Part shown: positions 8,893 to 16,914 of the stretch, piece by piece
Position numbering within the stretch: the stretch's first letter is position 1
How the letters are laid out: each line of letters begins with the position of its first letter
Source of the DNA: Fibrobacter succinogenes
Lineage (GTDB): Bacteria > Fibrobacterota > Fibrobacteria > Fibrobacterales > Fibrobacteraceae
Assembly: GCA_902799745.1 (NCBI GenBank)
Contig: CADCBQ010000004.1
Coordinates: 62,001 to 126,000 of the forward strand
DNA: 64,000 bases
Direction of reading: 5' to 3'
The notes under the pieces: generated by a model
Database searches by the model: none
What the model was told of the DNA's origin: nothing
Seen by the model: only the letters and a program-made list of their open reading frames with translations
Made by a program: the position numbers and the translations under genes

Positions 8893-9222
8893 TTAGTCTT
8901 CGCTCTTCTTGAACTTGTTCACCACGTCAGGCACAATGTCCATGACCTTGGAGACAAGCGAACTATCCTTGCTAATGGGCATCACGCGCACATCGTCGCC
9001 CTTGATCACGAGGAAGGCTACCGGTTCCACCGAGGCGCCACCGCCAGAGGCAGAAGTATCACCCTTGGACTGGTGACCGCCAAAACCGAAGCCCACCGAC
9101 ACGCGGCTCACGGGCACAACGGTAGATTCACCGGCCTGAATGGGGTTACCGATAACCGTTTCTGCCTTAGTGATGAAACGGAGCTTTTCCAAAAGAGTTT
9201 CTGCAAGTTTTTCAATAGCCAT
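8893..9222 (-). CDS. GerW/YtfJ-family protein
   Basis: A 109-residue cytoplasmic protein with the family layout: an N-terminal helix (MAIEKLAETLLEKL), VIGNPIQAGESTVVPVSRVSVGFGFGG, a Gly/Ser-rich loop, and VEPVAFLVIKGDDVRVMPI. In Bacillus the YtfJ/GerW protein is linked to spore germination. Homologues occur in many non-sporulating bacteria, where the role is unknown, and nothing here suggests sporulation. The start at 9222 is chosen because homology begins there; an upstream in-frame start would overlap the preceding gene. It is the last gene of a minus-strand run beginning with psd. Confidence 0.85.
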   Translation of the reverse strand: MAIEKLAETLLEKLRFITKAETVIGNPIQAGESTVVPVSRVSVGFGFGGHQSKGDTSASGGGASVEPVAFLVIKGDDVRVMPISKDSSLVSKVMDIVPDVVNKFKKSED

Positions 9223-9245
9223 GGCTTTAATATAACAAATAAAAG

Positions 9246-10085
9246 TTAAAAACGCGCCTCGAAAATGCGGTCGCTGGCGGTAAAGAACGTGCGTTCCAAG
9301 TCCGGCCAAGACATATAGCCCCAGACAACGGCGACTCGCCCACCGGACAATCTGCTTGCGATTCCGTAAGAGCCTTCGCCCGCTTCAAAGTAAACGCAAT
9401 CATTTGCCGTAACAATCTCGTTTGGAGTCACCTGCTTAAGGCCCGACGCCCATGTTTCAAACGCATCAGATTCTACCTGGTCCCAACTGCGGGCCACATT
9501 CCAACGCAGGTTGCCGTCGCGGTAGCTTTGCACCAACACCGGGAAGGTTGACTTGACTCCCATGAAGAATCGGGTTTCTATAGAGGCACGGCCTTGTTCG
9601 CGGTGTTCAAACGGCAAGCTCAAGAACGCCTGCGGGAATCCGCCATGGTAGCCCGGGAACTTGCGCACGTAATCTTCGAGGTCAGCGCGCTCGTAACGGC
9701 GGTAGCTGTCGTGCCTAAAGATAAAGATGCGCTTGTCGGCGCGGAAACTCTGTTCCAAGAAATTGCCCCTCAGAATCGGGATGCTGCCTTGGAAATGTCC
9801 GCTGTTCATGTAATAGTCGAGCGCGTACACGTCGCTTTCGAATTCAAGCACCGACACACCAAGCGTATCGCCGAGCATGATGGCGTAGCGATAATCGTAG
9901 CGGCGTTCCAGCGAAGGAATTTCGGCATTCTTCGAAGAATCAGCCTTGAACGAAGCCGGACTCAATCGCTTGTAAGCAATCGAGGAATAATCGATCGGTT
10001 TTTCGACTTTCTTTTGACAGCCCGCCACAAGCGCGACAACGCATGCAACCAAAGCCATCTTAAAGAATCGAGTAGAAAAACACAT
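9246..10085 (-). CDS. Predicted lipoprotein of unknown function (DUF6599-like)
   Basis: A 279-residue exported lipoprotein: a hydrophobic signal peptide ends in LVAGC, a clear lipobox. The mature part has many aromatic residues and reads like an alternating sheet/helix domain (YAIMLGDTLGVSVLEFES, IFIFRHDSYRRYERADLEDYVRKFPGY). It resembles the DUF6599 family, but I assign that only tentatively. The ATG at 10085 is preferred over a GTG two codons upstream. It lies between a 4Fe-4S protein gene and the GerW-like gene, all on the minus strand with short gaps. Confidence 0.7.
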   Translation of the reverse strand: MCFSTRFFKMALVACVVALVAGCQKKVEKPIDYSSIAYKRLSPASFKADSSKNAEIPSLERRYDYRYAIMLGDTLGVSVLEFESDVYALDYYMNSGHFQGSIPILRGNFLEQSFRADKRIFIFRHDSYRRYERADLEDYVRKFPGYHGGFPQAFLSLPFEHREQGRASIETRFFMGVKSTFPVLVQSYRDGNLRWNVARSWDQVESDAFETWASGLKQVTPNEIVTANDCVYFEAGEGSYGIASRLSGGRVAVVWGYMSWPDLERTFFTASDRIFEARF

Positions 10086-10104
10086 AGCCACAATTTAGTA
10101 AAAA

Positions 10105-10971
10105 TCATTCCGCGTAGCTGCAATATTCCCGCAGGGGGCATTTGCGACAATGGTCCGTAGAATGTCGGCAAATAAAGCCGTCAGTTCCGTCTTCCAGGTA
10201 AAACTGCAGGCTGTGTGCGGCCACGCAGGCGGTCAAGGCGTCGACCTTCGACTTTTTCACCTCGGCATTTTCGGACTGTTCCATCAAATGCTGTACAAGC
10301 GCCACATACATGTCCGTCGCGAGTTTCTGCTTTTGCGCGGGTTCCAAGTCCGCAAAGCCGTCGCTTGCAGGCCCAAGAATCGAAAGGTAGCGGCGAGCGC
10401 CCATGGTCAGCGGCAGGGGCGGCCATTTCGGAGAAGGCGCACAGTCGAGCGAAAGTCCCACCGGAGCGGGCGCGAGCAAGCGGTAAATCGCTGCGCAAAC
10501 TTTCGGGCGCGGATTTCCCTTGCCCATAAAGTAAATTTCGCCTAAATCGCGCCAAATTTCTTCGGGCGTGCAGGACTTAAGCCATTCCTGCAAATTCCCG
10601 TGCCGGCGCACAAACAGCCCGACACTCCAGAAAATTCCCGCCACATTTTCGAACATGGACCAGGTGCGGCAACCGAATGCAGATTCTACGCAAGCTTCAA
10701 TATCCTGCGCCTTCGGCACCGGTAACGTCCAAAGCTTTTCGCCAGGGAATTTTTCGTTCAACGCCTGCAAAAGCGTCACAAATTCCGGATAACAGACATC
10801 TTGAAAAAGCGCCGTGCCTAAAAGCGTCCAAGCGATGCGTTCGTTTGCGCCCTTTTCTTGCTTTGCAACCGTAAGAACCGGGTCATCGATTCGGGCAAAC
10901 AACCGCACGAATTCCGCTGTCGCCTTGAACAACGCGGGCTCATCGTGAATAAATCGCTTGACCGAGACCAT
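10105..10971 (-). CDS. Protein with an endonuclease III-type 4Fe-4S loop, divergent HhH-GPD candidate
   Basis: A 288-residue cytoplasmic protein. Its C-terminus carries four cysteines spaced C-x6-C-x2-C-x5-C (CRHSTDHCRKCPLREYC), the spacing of the iron-sulfur loop in endonuclease III and MutY. About 110 residues earlier, YFMGKGNPRPKVCAAIYRL could correspond to a helix-hairpin-helix segment. This suggests a relative of base-excision DNA glycosylases, but I cannot identify the catalytic Lys/Asp pair, so activity is open. The ATG at 10971 has an AGG upstream. It sits 17 bases after psd, probably in the same transcript. Confidence 0.5.
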   Translation of the reverse strand: MVSVKRFIHDEPALFKATAEFVRLFARIDDPVLTVAKQEKGANERIAWTLLGTALFQDVCYPEFVTLLQALNEKFPGEKLWTLPVPKAQDIEACVESAFGCRTWSMFENVAGIFWSVGLFVRRHGNLQEWLKSCTPEEIWRDLGEIYFMGKGNPRPKVCAAIYRLLAPAPVGLSLDCAPSPKWPPLPLTMGARRYLSILGPASDGFADLEPAQKQKLATDMYVALVQHLMEQSENAEVKKSKVDALTACVAAHSLQFYLEDGTDGFICRHSTDHCRKCPLREYCSYAE

Positions 10972-10988
10972 CGGCAAAACCTAAAATA

Positions 10989-11840
10989 TTAGAGGGCCTC
11001 GCCCACCTTCACGGCAGTTCCCACACGGTTCTGGAAGAGTCCCGGATTCCTTTCGCGAATCTTCTTGTCGACCACGAGAATCACGGTGCTGCCCATTTCG
11101 AAGCGACCCAGTTCGCCGCCCTTTTCCACAGTGATTTTCTGGGCGGGTTTCCAGTCGTAACGCTTGCAGTTGCGCGGGAGTTTGCCCGCATTCACCAAGA
11201 GTTCGTCCGTGTAGGCAACCCCGATACGGCCCACGTTCGTGGCACCGACCTTAACCACCAGCATTTCAGAACCATCGTCCAAGCGGATATGGCTCGTGAG
11301 GCGTTCGTTAATGCAGAACAGGCCTTCCACGCGTTCCACGCTGCCGACATTCACCGGCCAGAGTGTACCCGGGCAGTAGCTTGCGTCCACCACTTCGCCC
11401 TTCACGGGGCTATGAATGCGGTGGTAGTTGAACGGAGCAAGGTAAATCGTTGCGAAGGCGCCACCTTCAAAGCGGGCAGCCATTTCTTCGTCGCGGAGCA
11501 GGTCCTTGAGCGTGTAAGTTTTGCCCTTAGCCTGAATCAGTTCCTGCCTCACATCAAAAGTTGCCGTCTGCGAAAGTACGCCGTCCACCGGCGACACAAT
11601 TTCGGAATCAGCAATCGGGCGCATTCCCGGCTTGAGCCTGCGGATAAAAAGTTCACCAATGTTTGCGTAATGATCAATCGGAAATTCCGATTCTTCCATA
11701 TTCAGCTTGTAGTAACTCGCAAAAGCATTGCGCATTGCCTTCGAAATCACAGGCAACTTGAGGCGAGTCAAAGCACCGAAGGCACGGCTAGCGGCATTCT
11801 TCGGCAACAACTTCATAAAGACATAAAAAGCAGTATTCAT
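10989..11840 (-). CDS. psd: Phosphatidylserine decarboxylase proenzyme
   Basis: Makes phosphatidylethanolamine from phosphatidylserine at the inner membrane. The proenzyme cleaves itself at a Gly-Ser bond to form a pyruvoyl group; that site is visible as FEMGSTVILVV near residue 250. Other family marks are SPVDGVLSQ, FNYHRIHSPVKGEV and NERLTSHIRLDDG. The 283-residue length is normal. There is no clear ribosome binding site. It is followed on the same strand by the 4Fe-4S protein. Phosphatidylserine synthase is not in the window. Confidence 0.95.
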   Translation of the reverse strand: MNTAFYVFMKLLPKNAASRAFGALTRLKLPVISKAMRNAFASYYKLNMEESEFPIDHYANIGELFIRRLKPGMRPIADSEIVSPVDGVLSQTATFDVRQELIQAKGKTYTLKDLLRDEEMAARFEGGAFATIYLAPFNYHRIHSPVKGEVVDASYCPGTLWPVNVGSVERVEGLFCINERLTSHIRLDDGSEMLVVKVGATNVGRIGVAYTDELLVNAGKLPRNCKRYDWKPAQKITVEKGGELGRFEMGSTVILVVDKKIRERNPGLFQNRVGTAVKVGEAL

Positions 11841-11860
11841 AGGGGCAAAGATAGAAAATA

Positions 11861-11883
11861 AAAAGGGGGATTCCTCCCCTTTT
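11861..11883 (-). terminator. Terminator after the short FISUMP gene
   Basis: An 8-bp stem (AAAAGGGG with CCCCTTTT, 11861-11868 with 11876-11883) has a 7-base loop. It begins 2 bases past the stop of the upstream FISUMP gene and ahead of psd. Confidence 0.75.
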
Positions 11884-11884
11884 A

Positions 11885-12484
11885 TTATCTAACGCACCTT
11901 ACGGAGAAGCCGAAGTTCTTGGGTTTGGACATGTAGCCAAATGCCATGGATTTGCTGGTGAGGTACCACACGCGAGCGGAGCCCGGGGCAATGCCCTCGG
12001 AGGCGTCGTCGGAGCTCCAGAAGAAGGCGAATTTGGCGGTATTGCCGTAGGTTTCGTCGTCGAAACGGTTGCCAGCAGGCATCGCCGAGAATTTGAGAGT
12101 GTCGTTGCCGTTGGTGTCGCCCGACCAGCCGTAATCAGCCTTAATCAAGTAGCCCGCGTTAAAGTCGGCGCCTGCAGCAGTCCAGAGGCTTTCAAAGTCG
12201 GCGTGAGTCGGCAAGCGGAACCCGGCGGGGCAAGCCTTTTTGGCAGCATCCCAAGTGTAGAGCCTGCCGTAAACCATGCACTGGTCATCTTCATCTTTGT
12301 AGCAGAAACTGCCCTCGGTTTTGTAATTCAGATTGTCGCCCAGCCATTCGAGGCCGGCAATTTTCACCGTGCGGTACGTCTGCTTGTCGCGCGGGTCCTT
12401 GAACTCATTTTTCTTTTTAGACTTGGGCGCCGCCGAGGCGTAGGCTACAAACAAACTAACAAACAAGACCAGCCAGAATTTCAT
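11885..12484 (-). CDS. Secreted single-domain FISUMP protein
   Basis: A 199-residue protein made of a signal peptide (cleavage probably after AYASA) and little more than one FISUMP domain. Family marks are TVKIAGLEWLGDNLNYK, CMVYGRLYTWDAAKKACPAG, FRLPTHADF and the closing GFSVRCVR. It has no lipobox and no Ser-rich linker, so it is likely periplasmic or secreted. It is the shortest of the three FISUMP proteins here, which makes it a good definition of the minimal domain. Role unknown. Confidence 0.88.
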   Translation of the reverse strand: MKFWLVLFVSLFVAYASAAPKSKKKNEFKDPRDKQTYRTVKIAGLEWLGDNLNYKTEGSFCYKDEDDQCMVYGRLYTWDAAKKACPAGFRLPTHADFESLWTAAGADFNAGYLIKADYGWSGDTNGNDTLKFSAMPAGNRFDDETYGNTAKFAFFWSSDDASEGIAPGSARVWYLTSKSMAFGYMSKPKNFGFSVRCVR

Positions 12485-12558
12485 GGTGTAAAAATAGCAT
12501 AATAAAGGGGTCTCCCCCGCACTTTTTTGCTATTTTCTACCCAAACTCAAGGAGTCCT

Positions 12559-13083
12559 ATGCTTTTCAGACGAATTTCTGCCGCTACCCTATGCGCCGTA
12601 GCCATGAGCCTTGCAGCCCCCGATGCCGATTCCGGGGAAGACATGATGATTTTCAAGGCGATTCTGCAGAGCCCAGTTTTCAAGGATAACTTTGTGCAAT
12701 CGTGTACCGCACAGTCCGTGGAATGGCTCGGTGCAAGCCAGGCCGACAAGACCTGCAATTGCGCGTTTGACCGCATGGTGAAAGACAGCAAGTTCATCAA
12801 CCGGATCCTGAGTTCGATAAACAGCGAGAACATCGATTTTGAAAAATGGGGGTTCGACTTTATCGAGCCGTGCATTCCCCAGAGCTACCCCGCCGAAACA
12901 GACAAAGCCTTCGTGAAGGAATGCCTGAAGGCCGGTGATGTGGACAAAGCGACATGCGAATGCGTGCTGAACTCAATCAAGAAAGATTACAGCGTGCGCG
13001 ACCTGATGAAAACCGCTTTCGAAGACCAAAAAAAGCTGGAAGTCGACTTGATGCTCAAATCGGCGCAGTGCCTTTCGAAATAA
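12559..13083 (+). CDS. Secreted protein with two Cys-x-Cys modules
   Basis: A 174-residue exported protein with a signal peptide of about 20 residues (ending SLAAP). The mature part repeats one pattern twice: Cys, then Cys-x-Cys 16 or 10 residues later, then a lone Cys further on (CTAQ ... TCNC ... EPC and CLKA ... TCEC ... AQC). The modules share D-K-[TA]-[TC]-C and a following basic helix, suggesting an internal duplication with disulfides. GGAG lies ahead of the ATG and a terminator follows directly. No family is recognised. Confidence 0.75.
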   Translation: MLFRRISAATLCAVAMSLAAPDADSGEDMMIFKAILQSPVFKDNFVQSCTAQSVEWLGASQADKTCNCAFDRMVKDSKFINRILSSINSENIDFEKWGFDFIEPCIPQSYPAETDKAFVKECLKAGDVDKATCECVLNSIKKDYSVRDLMKTAFEDQKKLEVDLMLKSAQCLSK

Positions 13084-13111
13084 TTTGGGAAATACCCCTA
13101 TAAAAAAACTA

Positions 13112-13137
13112 ACGGCATCCCCCCCAAGGGATGCCGT
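13112..13137 (+). terminator. Strong hairpin after the Cys-rich protein gene
   Basis: A 10-bp perfect stem (13112-13121 with 13128-13137) with a C-rich loop can extend outward by a flanking AACT/AGTT pairing. The T-run is poor, so it may act as a stabilising 3' end. Confidence 0.7.
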
Positions 13138-13221
13138 AGTTGGTGTTTGGGATGTTTGGTTTCGTATCCATAAGATAGATTCGTACAGGGGCAAAAGGTA
13201 TAGTTGCAAGACACAAAGCGT

Positions 13222-13380
13222 TGTTGTGTTTTACAACACCCCAGGTCCCGTTTCAGTCTCAAAATGAGTCAAAAAGGCGTAATTTTTTGAAAAAATGGCA
13301 TTTTTTTATTAAACAGCCCGCAATGGAATTGTTGTAAAACTGTTGTTTTGGAGCCAAAAAACGTCCAAAACGGCCAAATT
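13222..13380 (+). promoter_or_regulatory. Possible enhancer region of clpB: TGTTGT/ACAACA sites and phased CCAAAA motifs
   Basis: This stretch has no gene. It holds an inverted repeat TGTTGT-N5-ACAACA (13222-13238), two direct TGTTGT copies 11 bp apart (13330 and 13341), the palindrome TTTTGGAGCCAAAA (13346-13359) and TCCAAAACGGCCAAATT (13364-13380). CCAAA(A) recurs at 13354, 13365 and 13374, about one helical turn apart. The position upstream of a sigma-54 promoter suggests binding sites for an activator, which is inference. The last motif recurs exactly at 52336-52352. Confidence 0.5.
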
Positions 13381-13396
13381 TTCACATTTCGGGGCG

Positions 13397-13413
13397 TTGG
13401 CACGGCCTTTGCA
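13397..13413 (+). promoter_or_regulatory. Sigma-54 (-24/-12) promoter of clpB
   Basis: TTGGCACGGCCTTTGCA matches the sigma-54 consensus TTGGCACG-N4-TTGCA at every conserved base, with the -24 GG (13399-13400) and -12 GC (13411-13412) at the standard distance. Transcription would start near 13425, about 20 bases before the clpB ATG. Confidence 0.8.
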
Positions 13414-13443
13414 TATATATGGCGGTAAAAAAGAGAGGAAATT

Positions 13444-15996
13444 ATGTCCGATTTTAATAACGATGCAGAAAAGGTGTTGGCCAAGGCGCAGAGCCTGCGT
13501 GACCGTTGCTCGCATTCCTACCTGGGTGCGGCCCATTTGGCAGTCGGGCTTGTAGAAGGCCCCGATGCCACCCTGAAGAAACTTTATAAATCCAAGGGCA
13601 CGAAGACGAACGAACTCCGCGGCAAGCTGGAACCGTTCGTGCAGAAGATTCCGCGTATGGAAGGCGTGAACCCCGACGTGGAACCTGATAACGACTTGAA
13701 CCGTATTTTGCGTGCTTCCGTGCAGGCGGCGCGTCAGGTGAACCGCATGGTGACCCCGGGTGACATGCTCGTGGCCTTGATGAAATTCTCGGGCGACCGT
13801 GGCCTTGCGAAGGTGTTCGAAGATGCGCTCGGTAGCGTCGAGGTCGTGGAAACCTGGCTGTCCGACCCGTTTGCGGGTGCCGCCAATGCCGAGGAACAGT
13901 CTCCGCTGAAACTCTACGGCCGTGAGCTTGTGGAAATGGCTGCCGATGGAAAACTCTCGCCGGTGATTGGCCGTGAAGAAGAGATCCGCCGCGTCATCTT
14001 GATTTTGAGCCGTAAGACGAAAAACAACCCGTGCCTGGTCGGTGAACCGGGCGTGGGTAAGACCGCTATTGTCGAAGGGCTCGCCGAGCGAATCTATCGC
14101 GGCGATGTGCCTGACGCTCTGAAGGGCAAGAAGTTGTTTGCGCTCGATTTGTCTGCCTTGATGGCGGGCGCAAAGTACCGTGGCGATTTCGAGGAACGTT
14201 TGAAAGCGGTACTCGACGCCCTTGAAGAAGATGGTAATACCTTGCTGTTCATCGACGAAATTCACACCATCGTGGGTGCGGGCAAGACGGAAGGCTCCAT
14301 GGACTTGGGCAACATGCTCAAGCCGAAACTCGCCCGTGGCGAACTGCACTGCATTGGTGCGACGACCACGCAGGAATACCGTAAGTACATCGAGAAGGAC
14401 TCCGCCTTGGAACGCCGTTTCCAGCCTGTGCAGGTTGACGAGCCGAGCGAAGAAGAATCTATCTCCATTCTCCGTGGCATCAAGGACGGCTTTGATGCGC
14501 ATCATGGCGTGCGTCTGCACGACAATGCGCTTGTGGCCGCCGTGAAGCTTTCGAACCGCTACATCAGTGACCGTTTCTTGCCGGACAAGGCCATCGACCT
14601 GATTGACGAGGCAGCAAGCCTTGTGAAGACGCAGATGGATACGGTACCCGAAGCCTTGGATACCTTGCAGCGTAAGGAACTCCAGATGAAGATCGAGGAG
14701 CAGGCCTTGGCGAAGGAAACCGACGATACCAGCGTGAAGCGCCTGAAAGAGTTGCGCGAAGAGCTTGCGACGACGGATGCTGCTGTAAAGCTTATGCAGG
14801 ACCGCTGGCAGGAACGCCGTGCGAAAAACGCCGAATTGCAGGGCCTCAAGAAGTCCTTGCAGCAGGCGAAGGACGAGATGGAGCAGGCCGAAGCCCGCTA
14901 CGACTTGAACCGCGCCGCCGAACTCAAGTACAACAAGATCGTGAACCTCGAAAAGGAAATCGCCGCGAAGACCGAAGAAATCAAGAAGTCCGCCAGCGAC
15001 GGCGACCTGAGCGAAGAGGTGACGGAAGAGACGATTGCCCTCGTGGTAAGCCGTTGGACCGGAATTCCGGTGACCAAACTTTGTGAAGGCGAAAAGGCCA
15101 AGTTGTTGCACCTGGATGAACGCCTGCATGCCCGCGTGATTGGCCAGGATGAAGCTGTGGAAGCAGTTTCTGAAGCTATCTTGCGTAACCGTAGTGGCCT
15201 TAGCCGCGAGAATGCGCCGATTGGCAGCTTCTTGTTCCTCGGCCCCACGGGTGTGGGCAAGACGGAATTGGCCCGTGCGCTTTCGACCGAGCTGTTCGAC
15301 AGCGAAGCAGCACTCGTGCGTATCGACATGAGCGAATACATGGAAAAGCACAGTGTCAGCCGTTTGATTGGTGCGCCTCCGGGATACGTGGGCTACGAAG
15401 AAGGCGGCCAGCTGACCGAAGCCGTGCGTACGCATCCGTACTGCGTGATTCTGCTCGACGAAATCGAGAAGGCTCACCCCGACGTGTTCAATACGCTGTT
15501 GCAGGTGCTTGACGACGGTCGTTTGACCGACGGCAAGGGCCGTACCGTGAACTTCAAGAACACCTTGATTCTGATGACGTCGAACCTGGGCGCCGCTCAT
15601 TTCCAGAACCGCGCAGGCGATGCGAAGCCCGTGACGCTCAAGGAAATCGAGCCGGAACTCCGTGGCTTCTTCAGACCGGAATTCTTGAACCGCTTGGACG
15701 AAGTGCTGGTGTTCCAGAGCTTAACGAAGCCGCAGATCAAGGACATCGTGAAGCTGAAATTCAAGGGACTCGCCGAACGCGCTGCCCGTCAGGATTTGCA
15801 GCTCACGCTGACCGACAAGGCGCTTGAAGCGATTGCCGATGGAGCCTACCAGCCAGAATTCGGCGCACGCCCGATTCAGCGTTACTTGGAAAGAAACGTG
15901 GAACGCCCGCTGAGCCATGCAATCCTCGCTGGCGAAGTGAGTGCGGCAAAACCGGTAGTCATTGACTACGATGGAACTGCGTTCACGGTGAAGTAA
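13444..15996 (+). CDS. clpB: ClpB disaggregase
   Basis: A hexameric AAA+ chaperone that pulls proteins out of aggregates together with DnaK. The 850 residues contain an N-terminal Clp domain (1-145), first ATPase domain with Walker A GEPGVGKT and Walker B LLFIDEIH, then a long coiled-coil M-domain (about 405-520, from [18 protein letters not shown] to [12 protein letters not shown]). The M-domain marks ClpB rather than ClpA or ClpC. The second ATPase domain has GPTGVGKT and [10 protein letters not shown] good AGAGGAA lies ahead of the ATG. The sigma-54 promoter just upstream is unusual for this heat-shock gene; the terminator behind it suggests a single-gene unit. Confidence 0.95.
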   Translation: MSDFNNDAEKVLAKAQSLRDRCSHSYLGAAHLAVGLVEGPDATLKKLYKSKGTKTNELRGKLEPFVQKIPRMEGVNPDVEPDNDLNRILRASVQAARQVNRMVTPGDMLVALMKFSGDRGLAKVFEDALGSVEVVETWLSDPFAGAANAEEQSPLKLYGRELVEMAADGKLSPVIGREEEIRRVILILSRKTKNNPCLVGEPGVGKTAIVEGLAERIYRGDVPDALKGKKLFALDLSALMAGAKYRGDFEERLKAVLDALEEDGNTLLFIDEIHTIVGAGKTEGSMDLGNMLKPKLARGELHCIGATTTQEYRKYIEKDSALERRFQPVQVDEPSEEESISILRGIKDGFDAHHGVRLHDNALVAAVKLSNRYISDRFLPDKAIDLIDEAASLVKTQMDTVPEALDTLQRKELQMKIEEQALAKETDDTSVKRLKELREELATTDAAVKLMQDRWQERRAKNAELQGLKKSLQQAKDEMEQAEARYDLNRAAELKYNKIVNLEKEIAAKTEEIKKSASDGDLSEEVTEETIALVVSRWTGIPVTKLCEGEKAKLLHLDERLHARVIGQDEAVEAVSEAILRNRSGLSRENAPIGSFLFLGPTGVGKTELARALSTELFDSEAALVRIDMSEYMEKHSVSRLIGAPPGYVGYEEGGQLTEAVRTHPYCVILLDEIEKAHPDVFNTLLQVLDDGRLTDGKGRTVNFKNTLILMTSNLGAAHFQNRAGDAKPVTLKEIEPELRGFFRPEFLNRLDEVLVFQSLTKPQIKDIVKLKFKGLAERAARQDLQLTLTDKALEAIADGAYQPEFGARPIQRYLERNVERPLSHAILAGEVSAAKPVVIDYDGTAFTVK

Positions 15997-16023
15997 TTTC
16001 TCCAATCATCCTCCTTCCTAACC

Positions 16024-16062
16024 AAAAGACCCGCCCCAGCGAAAACTGGAGCGGGTCTTTTT
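16024..16062 (+). terminator. Terminator of clpB
   Basis: A long stem (AAAAGACCCGC with GCGGGTCTTTT plus an inner CCAG/CTGG) ends in a T-run, 28 bases past the stop. Its mirror-like arms could also serve the converging hisN transcript. Confidence 0.9.
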
Positions 16063-16087
16063 AATGGTAGAAAAGATTGCCGCGTTG

Positions 16088-16900
16088 CTACGGCTTCATG
16101 ATTTTCGCGACATCGTCGTGAATCAAGCCGTTCGAGGCCATGCTCGTGTAGCCTTCATAAATCGGGGCAACTGGCTTGCCGCTTGCATCGAAAAGTTCCG
16201 TGATGCCGTCGATGGTGCTGAACTTGCCGCCCGCCTCCTTGAACAGGAGCGGATACGGGGCGATGTCCCACAGCGAAACGACAGGGTCAATCATGAGTTC
16301 GGCACGGCCGGCGGCCACCAGATAGTAACCATAGCAATCGCCCCAGCCACGATGCAGCTTGGCAGCCCGACGTACGGCAGCGTACTTTTCGCCGTAGCCC
16401 GCGGTTTCCATGGTATTCACGGTGCCCGAAAGCACAAGCGATTCCGAAAGGGTCGAAACCTTGGAGCAGCAGACTTCACGGCCGTCTAGGAACGCACCGC
16501 CATCCTTCACCGCCCAGACCGCCGTGTTCATCGCGGGAATGCGAATGAGGCTTGCAATCGGCGCGCCCTTCTTGTACAAGGCAATGAGCGTACCGAACAG
16601 GGGCACGCCATGAATGAAGGCCTTGGTGCCATCAATCGGGTCAATCACCCACTGGTATTCAGCATCGGGATTTTCAATTCCGAATTCTTCGCCAATCACG
16701 CCGAAACCCGGAGTTTCTTTTTCCCAGAACTTGCGGGCGATTTCTTCGGTGCTCTTATCGGCGATGGTTACGGGCGTGTTATCCTTTTTCCATTCCACGC
16801 CGACGCTCGCCTGAAAATACTTCATGATATTTTCTTGGGCAAGGTCTGCAGCCTTAAGCGAGATCTTCAAAAGTTCCTGATTTTCAGCAGTCGCTGCCAT
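16088..16900 (-). CDS. hisN: Histidinol-phosphatase of the inositol monophosphatase family
   Basis: A 270-residue Mg-dependent phosphatase of the IMPase fold. The metal-binding motifs are visible as GEEFG (about residue 70) and WVIDPIDGTKAFIHG (about 83-97), with DIAPYPLLFKEAGG toward the C-terminus. The family includes inositol and nucleotide phosphatases as well as HisN. The assignment rests on the direct link to hisC, whose last codons it overlaps by 14 bases: the start ATG at 16900 carries the GGAGGTG ribosome binding site inside the hisC tail. Translational coupling to hisC argues for histidinol phosphate as substrate. Confidence 0.78.
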   Translation of the reverse strand: MAATAENQELLKISLKAADLAQENIMKYFQASVGVEWKKDNTPVTIADKSTEEIARKFWEKETPGFGVIGEEFGIENPDAEYQWVIDPIDGTKAFIHGVPLFGTLIALYKKGAPIASLIRIPAMNTAVWAVKDGGAFLDGREVCCSKVSTLSESLVLSGTVNTMETAGYGEKYAAVRRAAKLHRGWGDCYGYYLVAAGRAELMIDPVVSLWDIAPYPLLFKEAGGKFSTIDGITELFDASGKPVAPIYEGYTSMASNGLIHDDVAKIMKP

Positions 16901-16914
16901 AACACCTCCGGCAA

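Noticed and set aside
8893..9222. Evidence of sporulation from the GerW-like gene
   Set aside because: The family is widespread in non-spore-formers and no other spore gene is in the window. CotH in this genome is an exported fibre-degrader-type protein and also not evidence of spores.
13309..15600. A 763-codon open frame antisense to clpB
   Set aside because: It mirrors the clpB coding frame, is rich in His, Arg and Val, has no ribosome binding site and no recognisable domain. Strong codon bias leaves the opposite strand free of stops.
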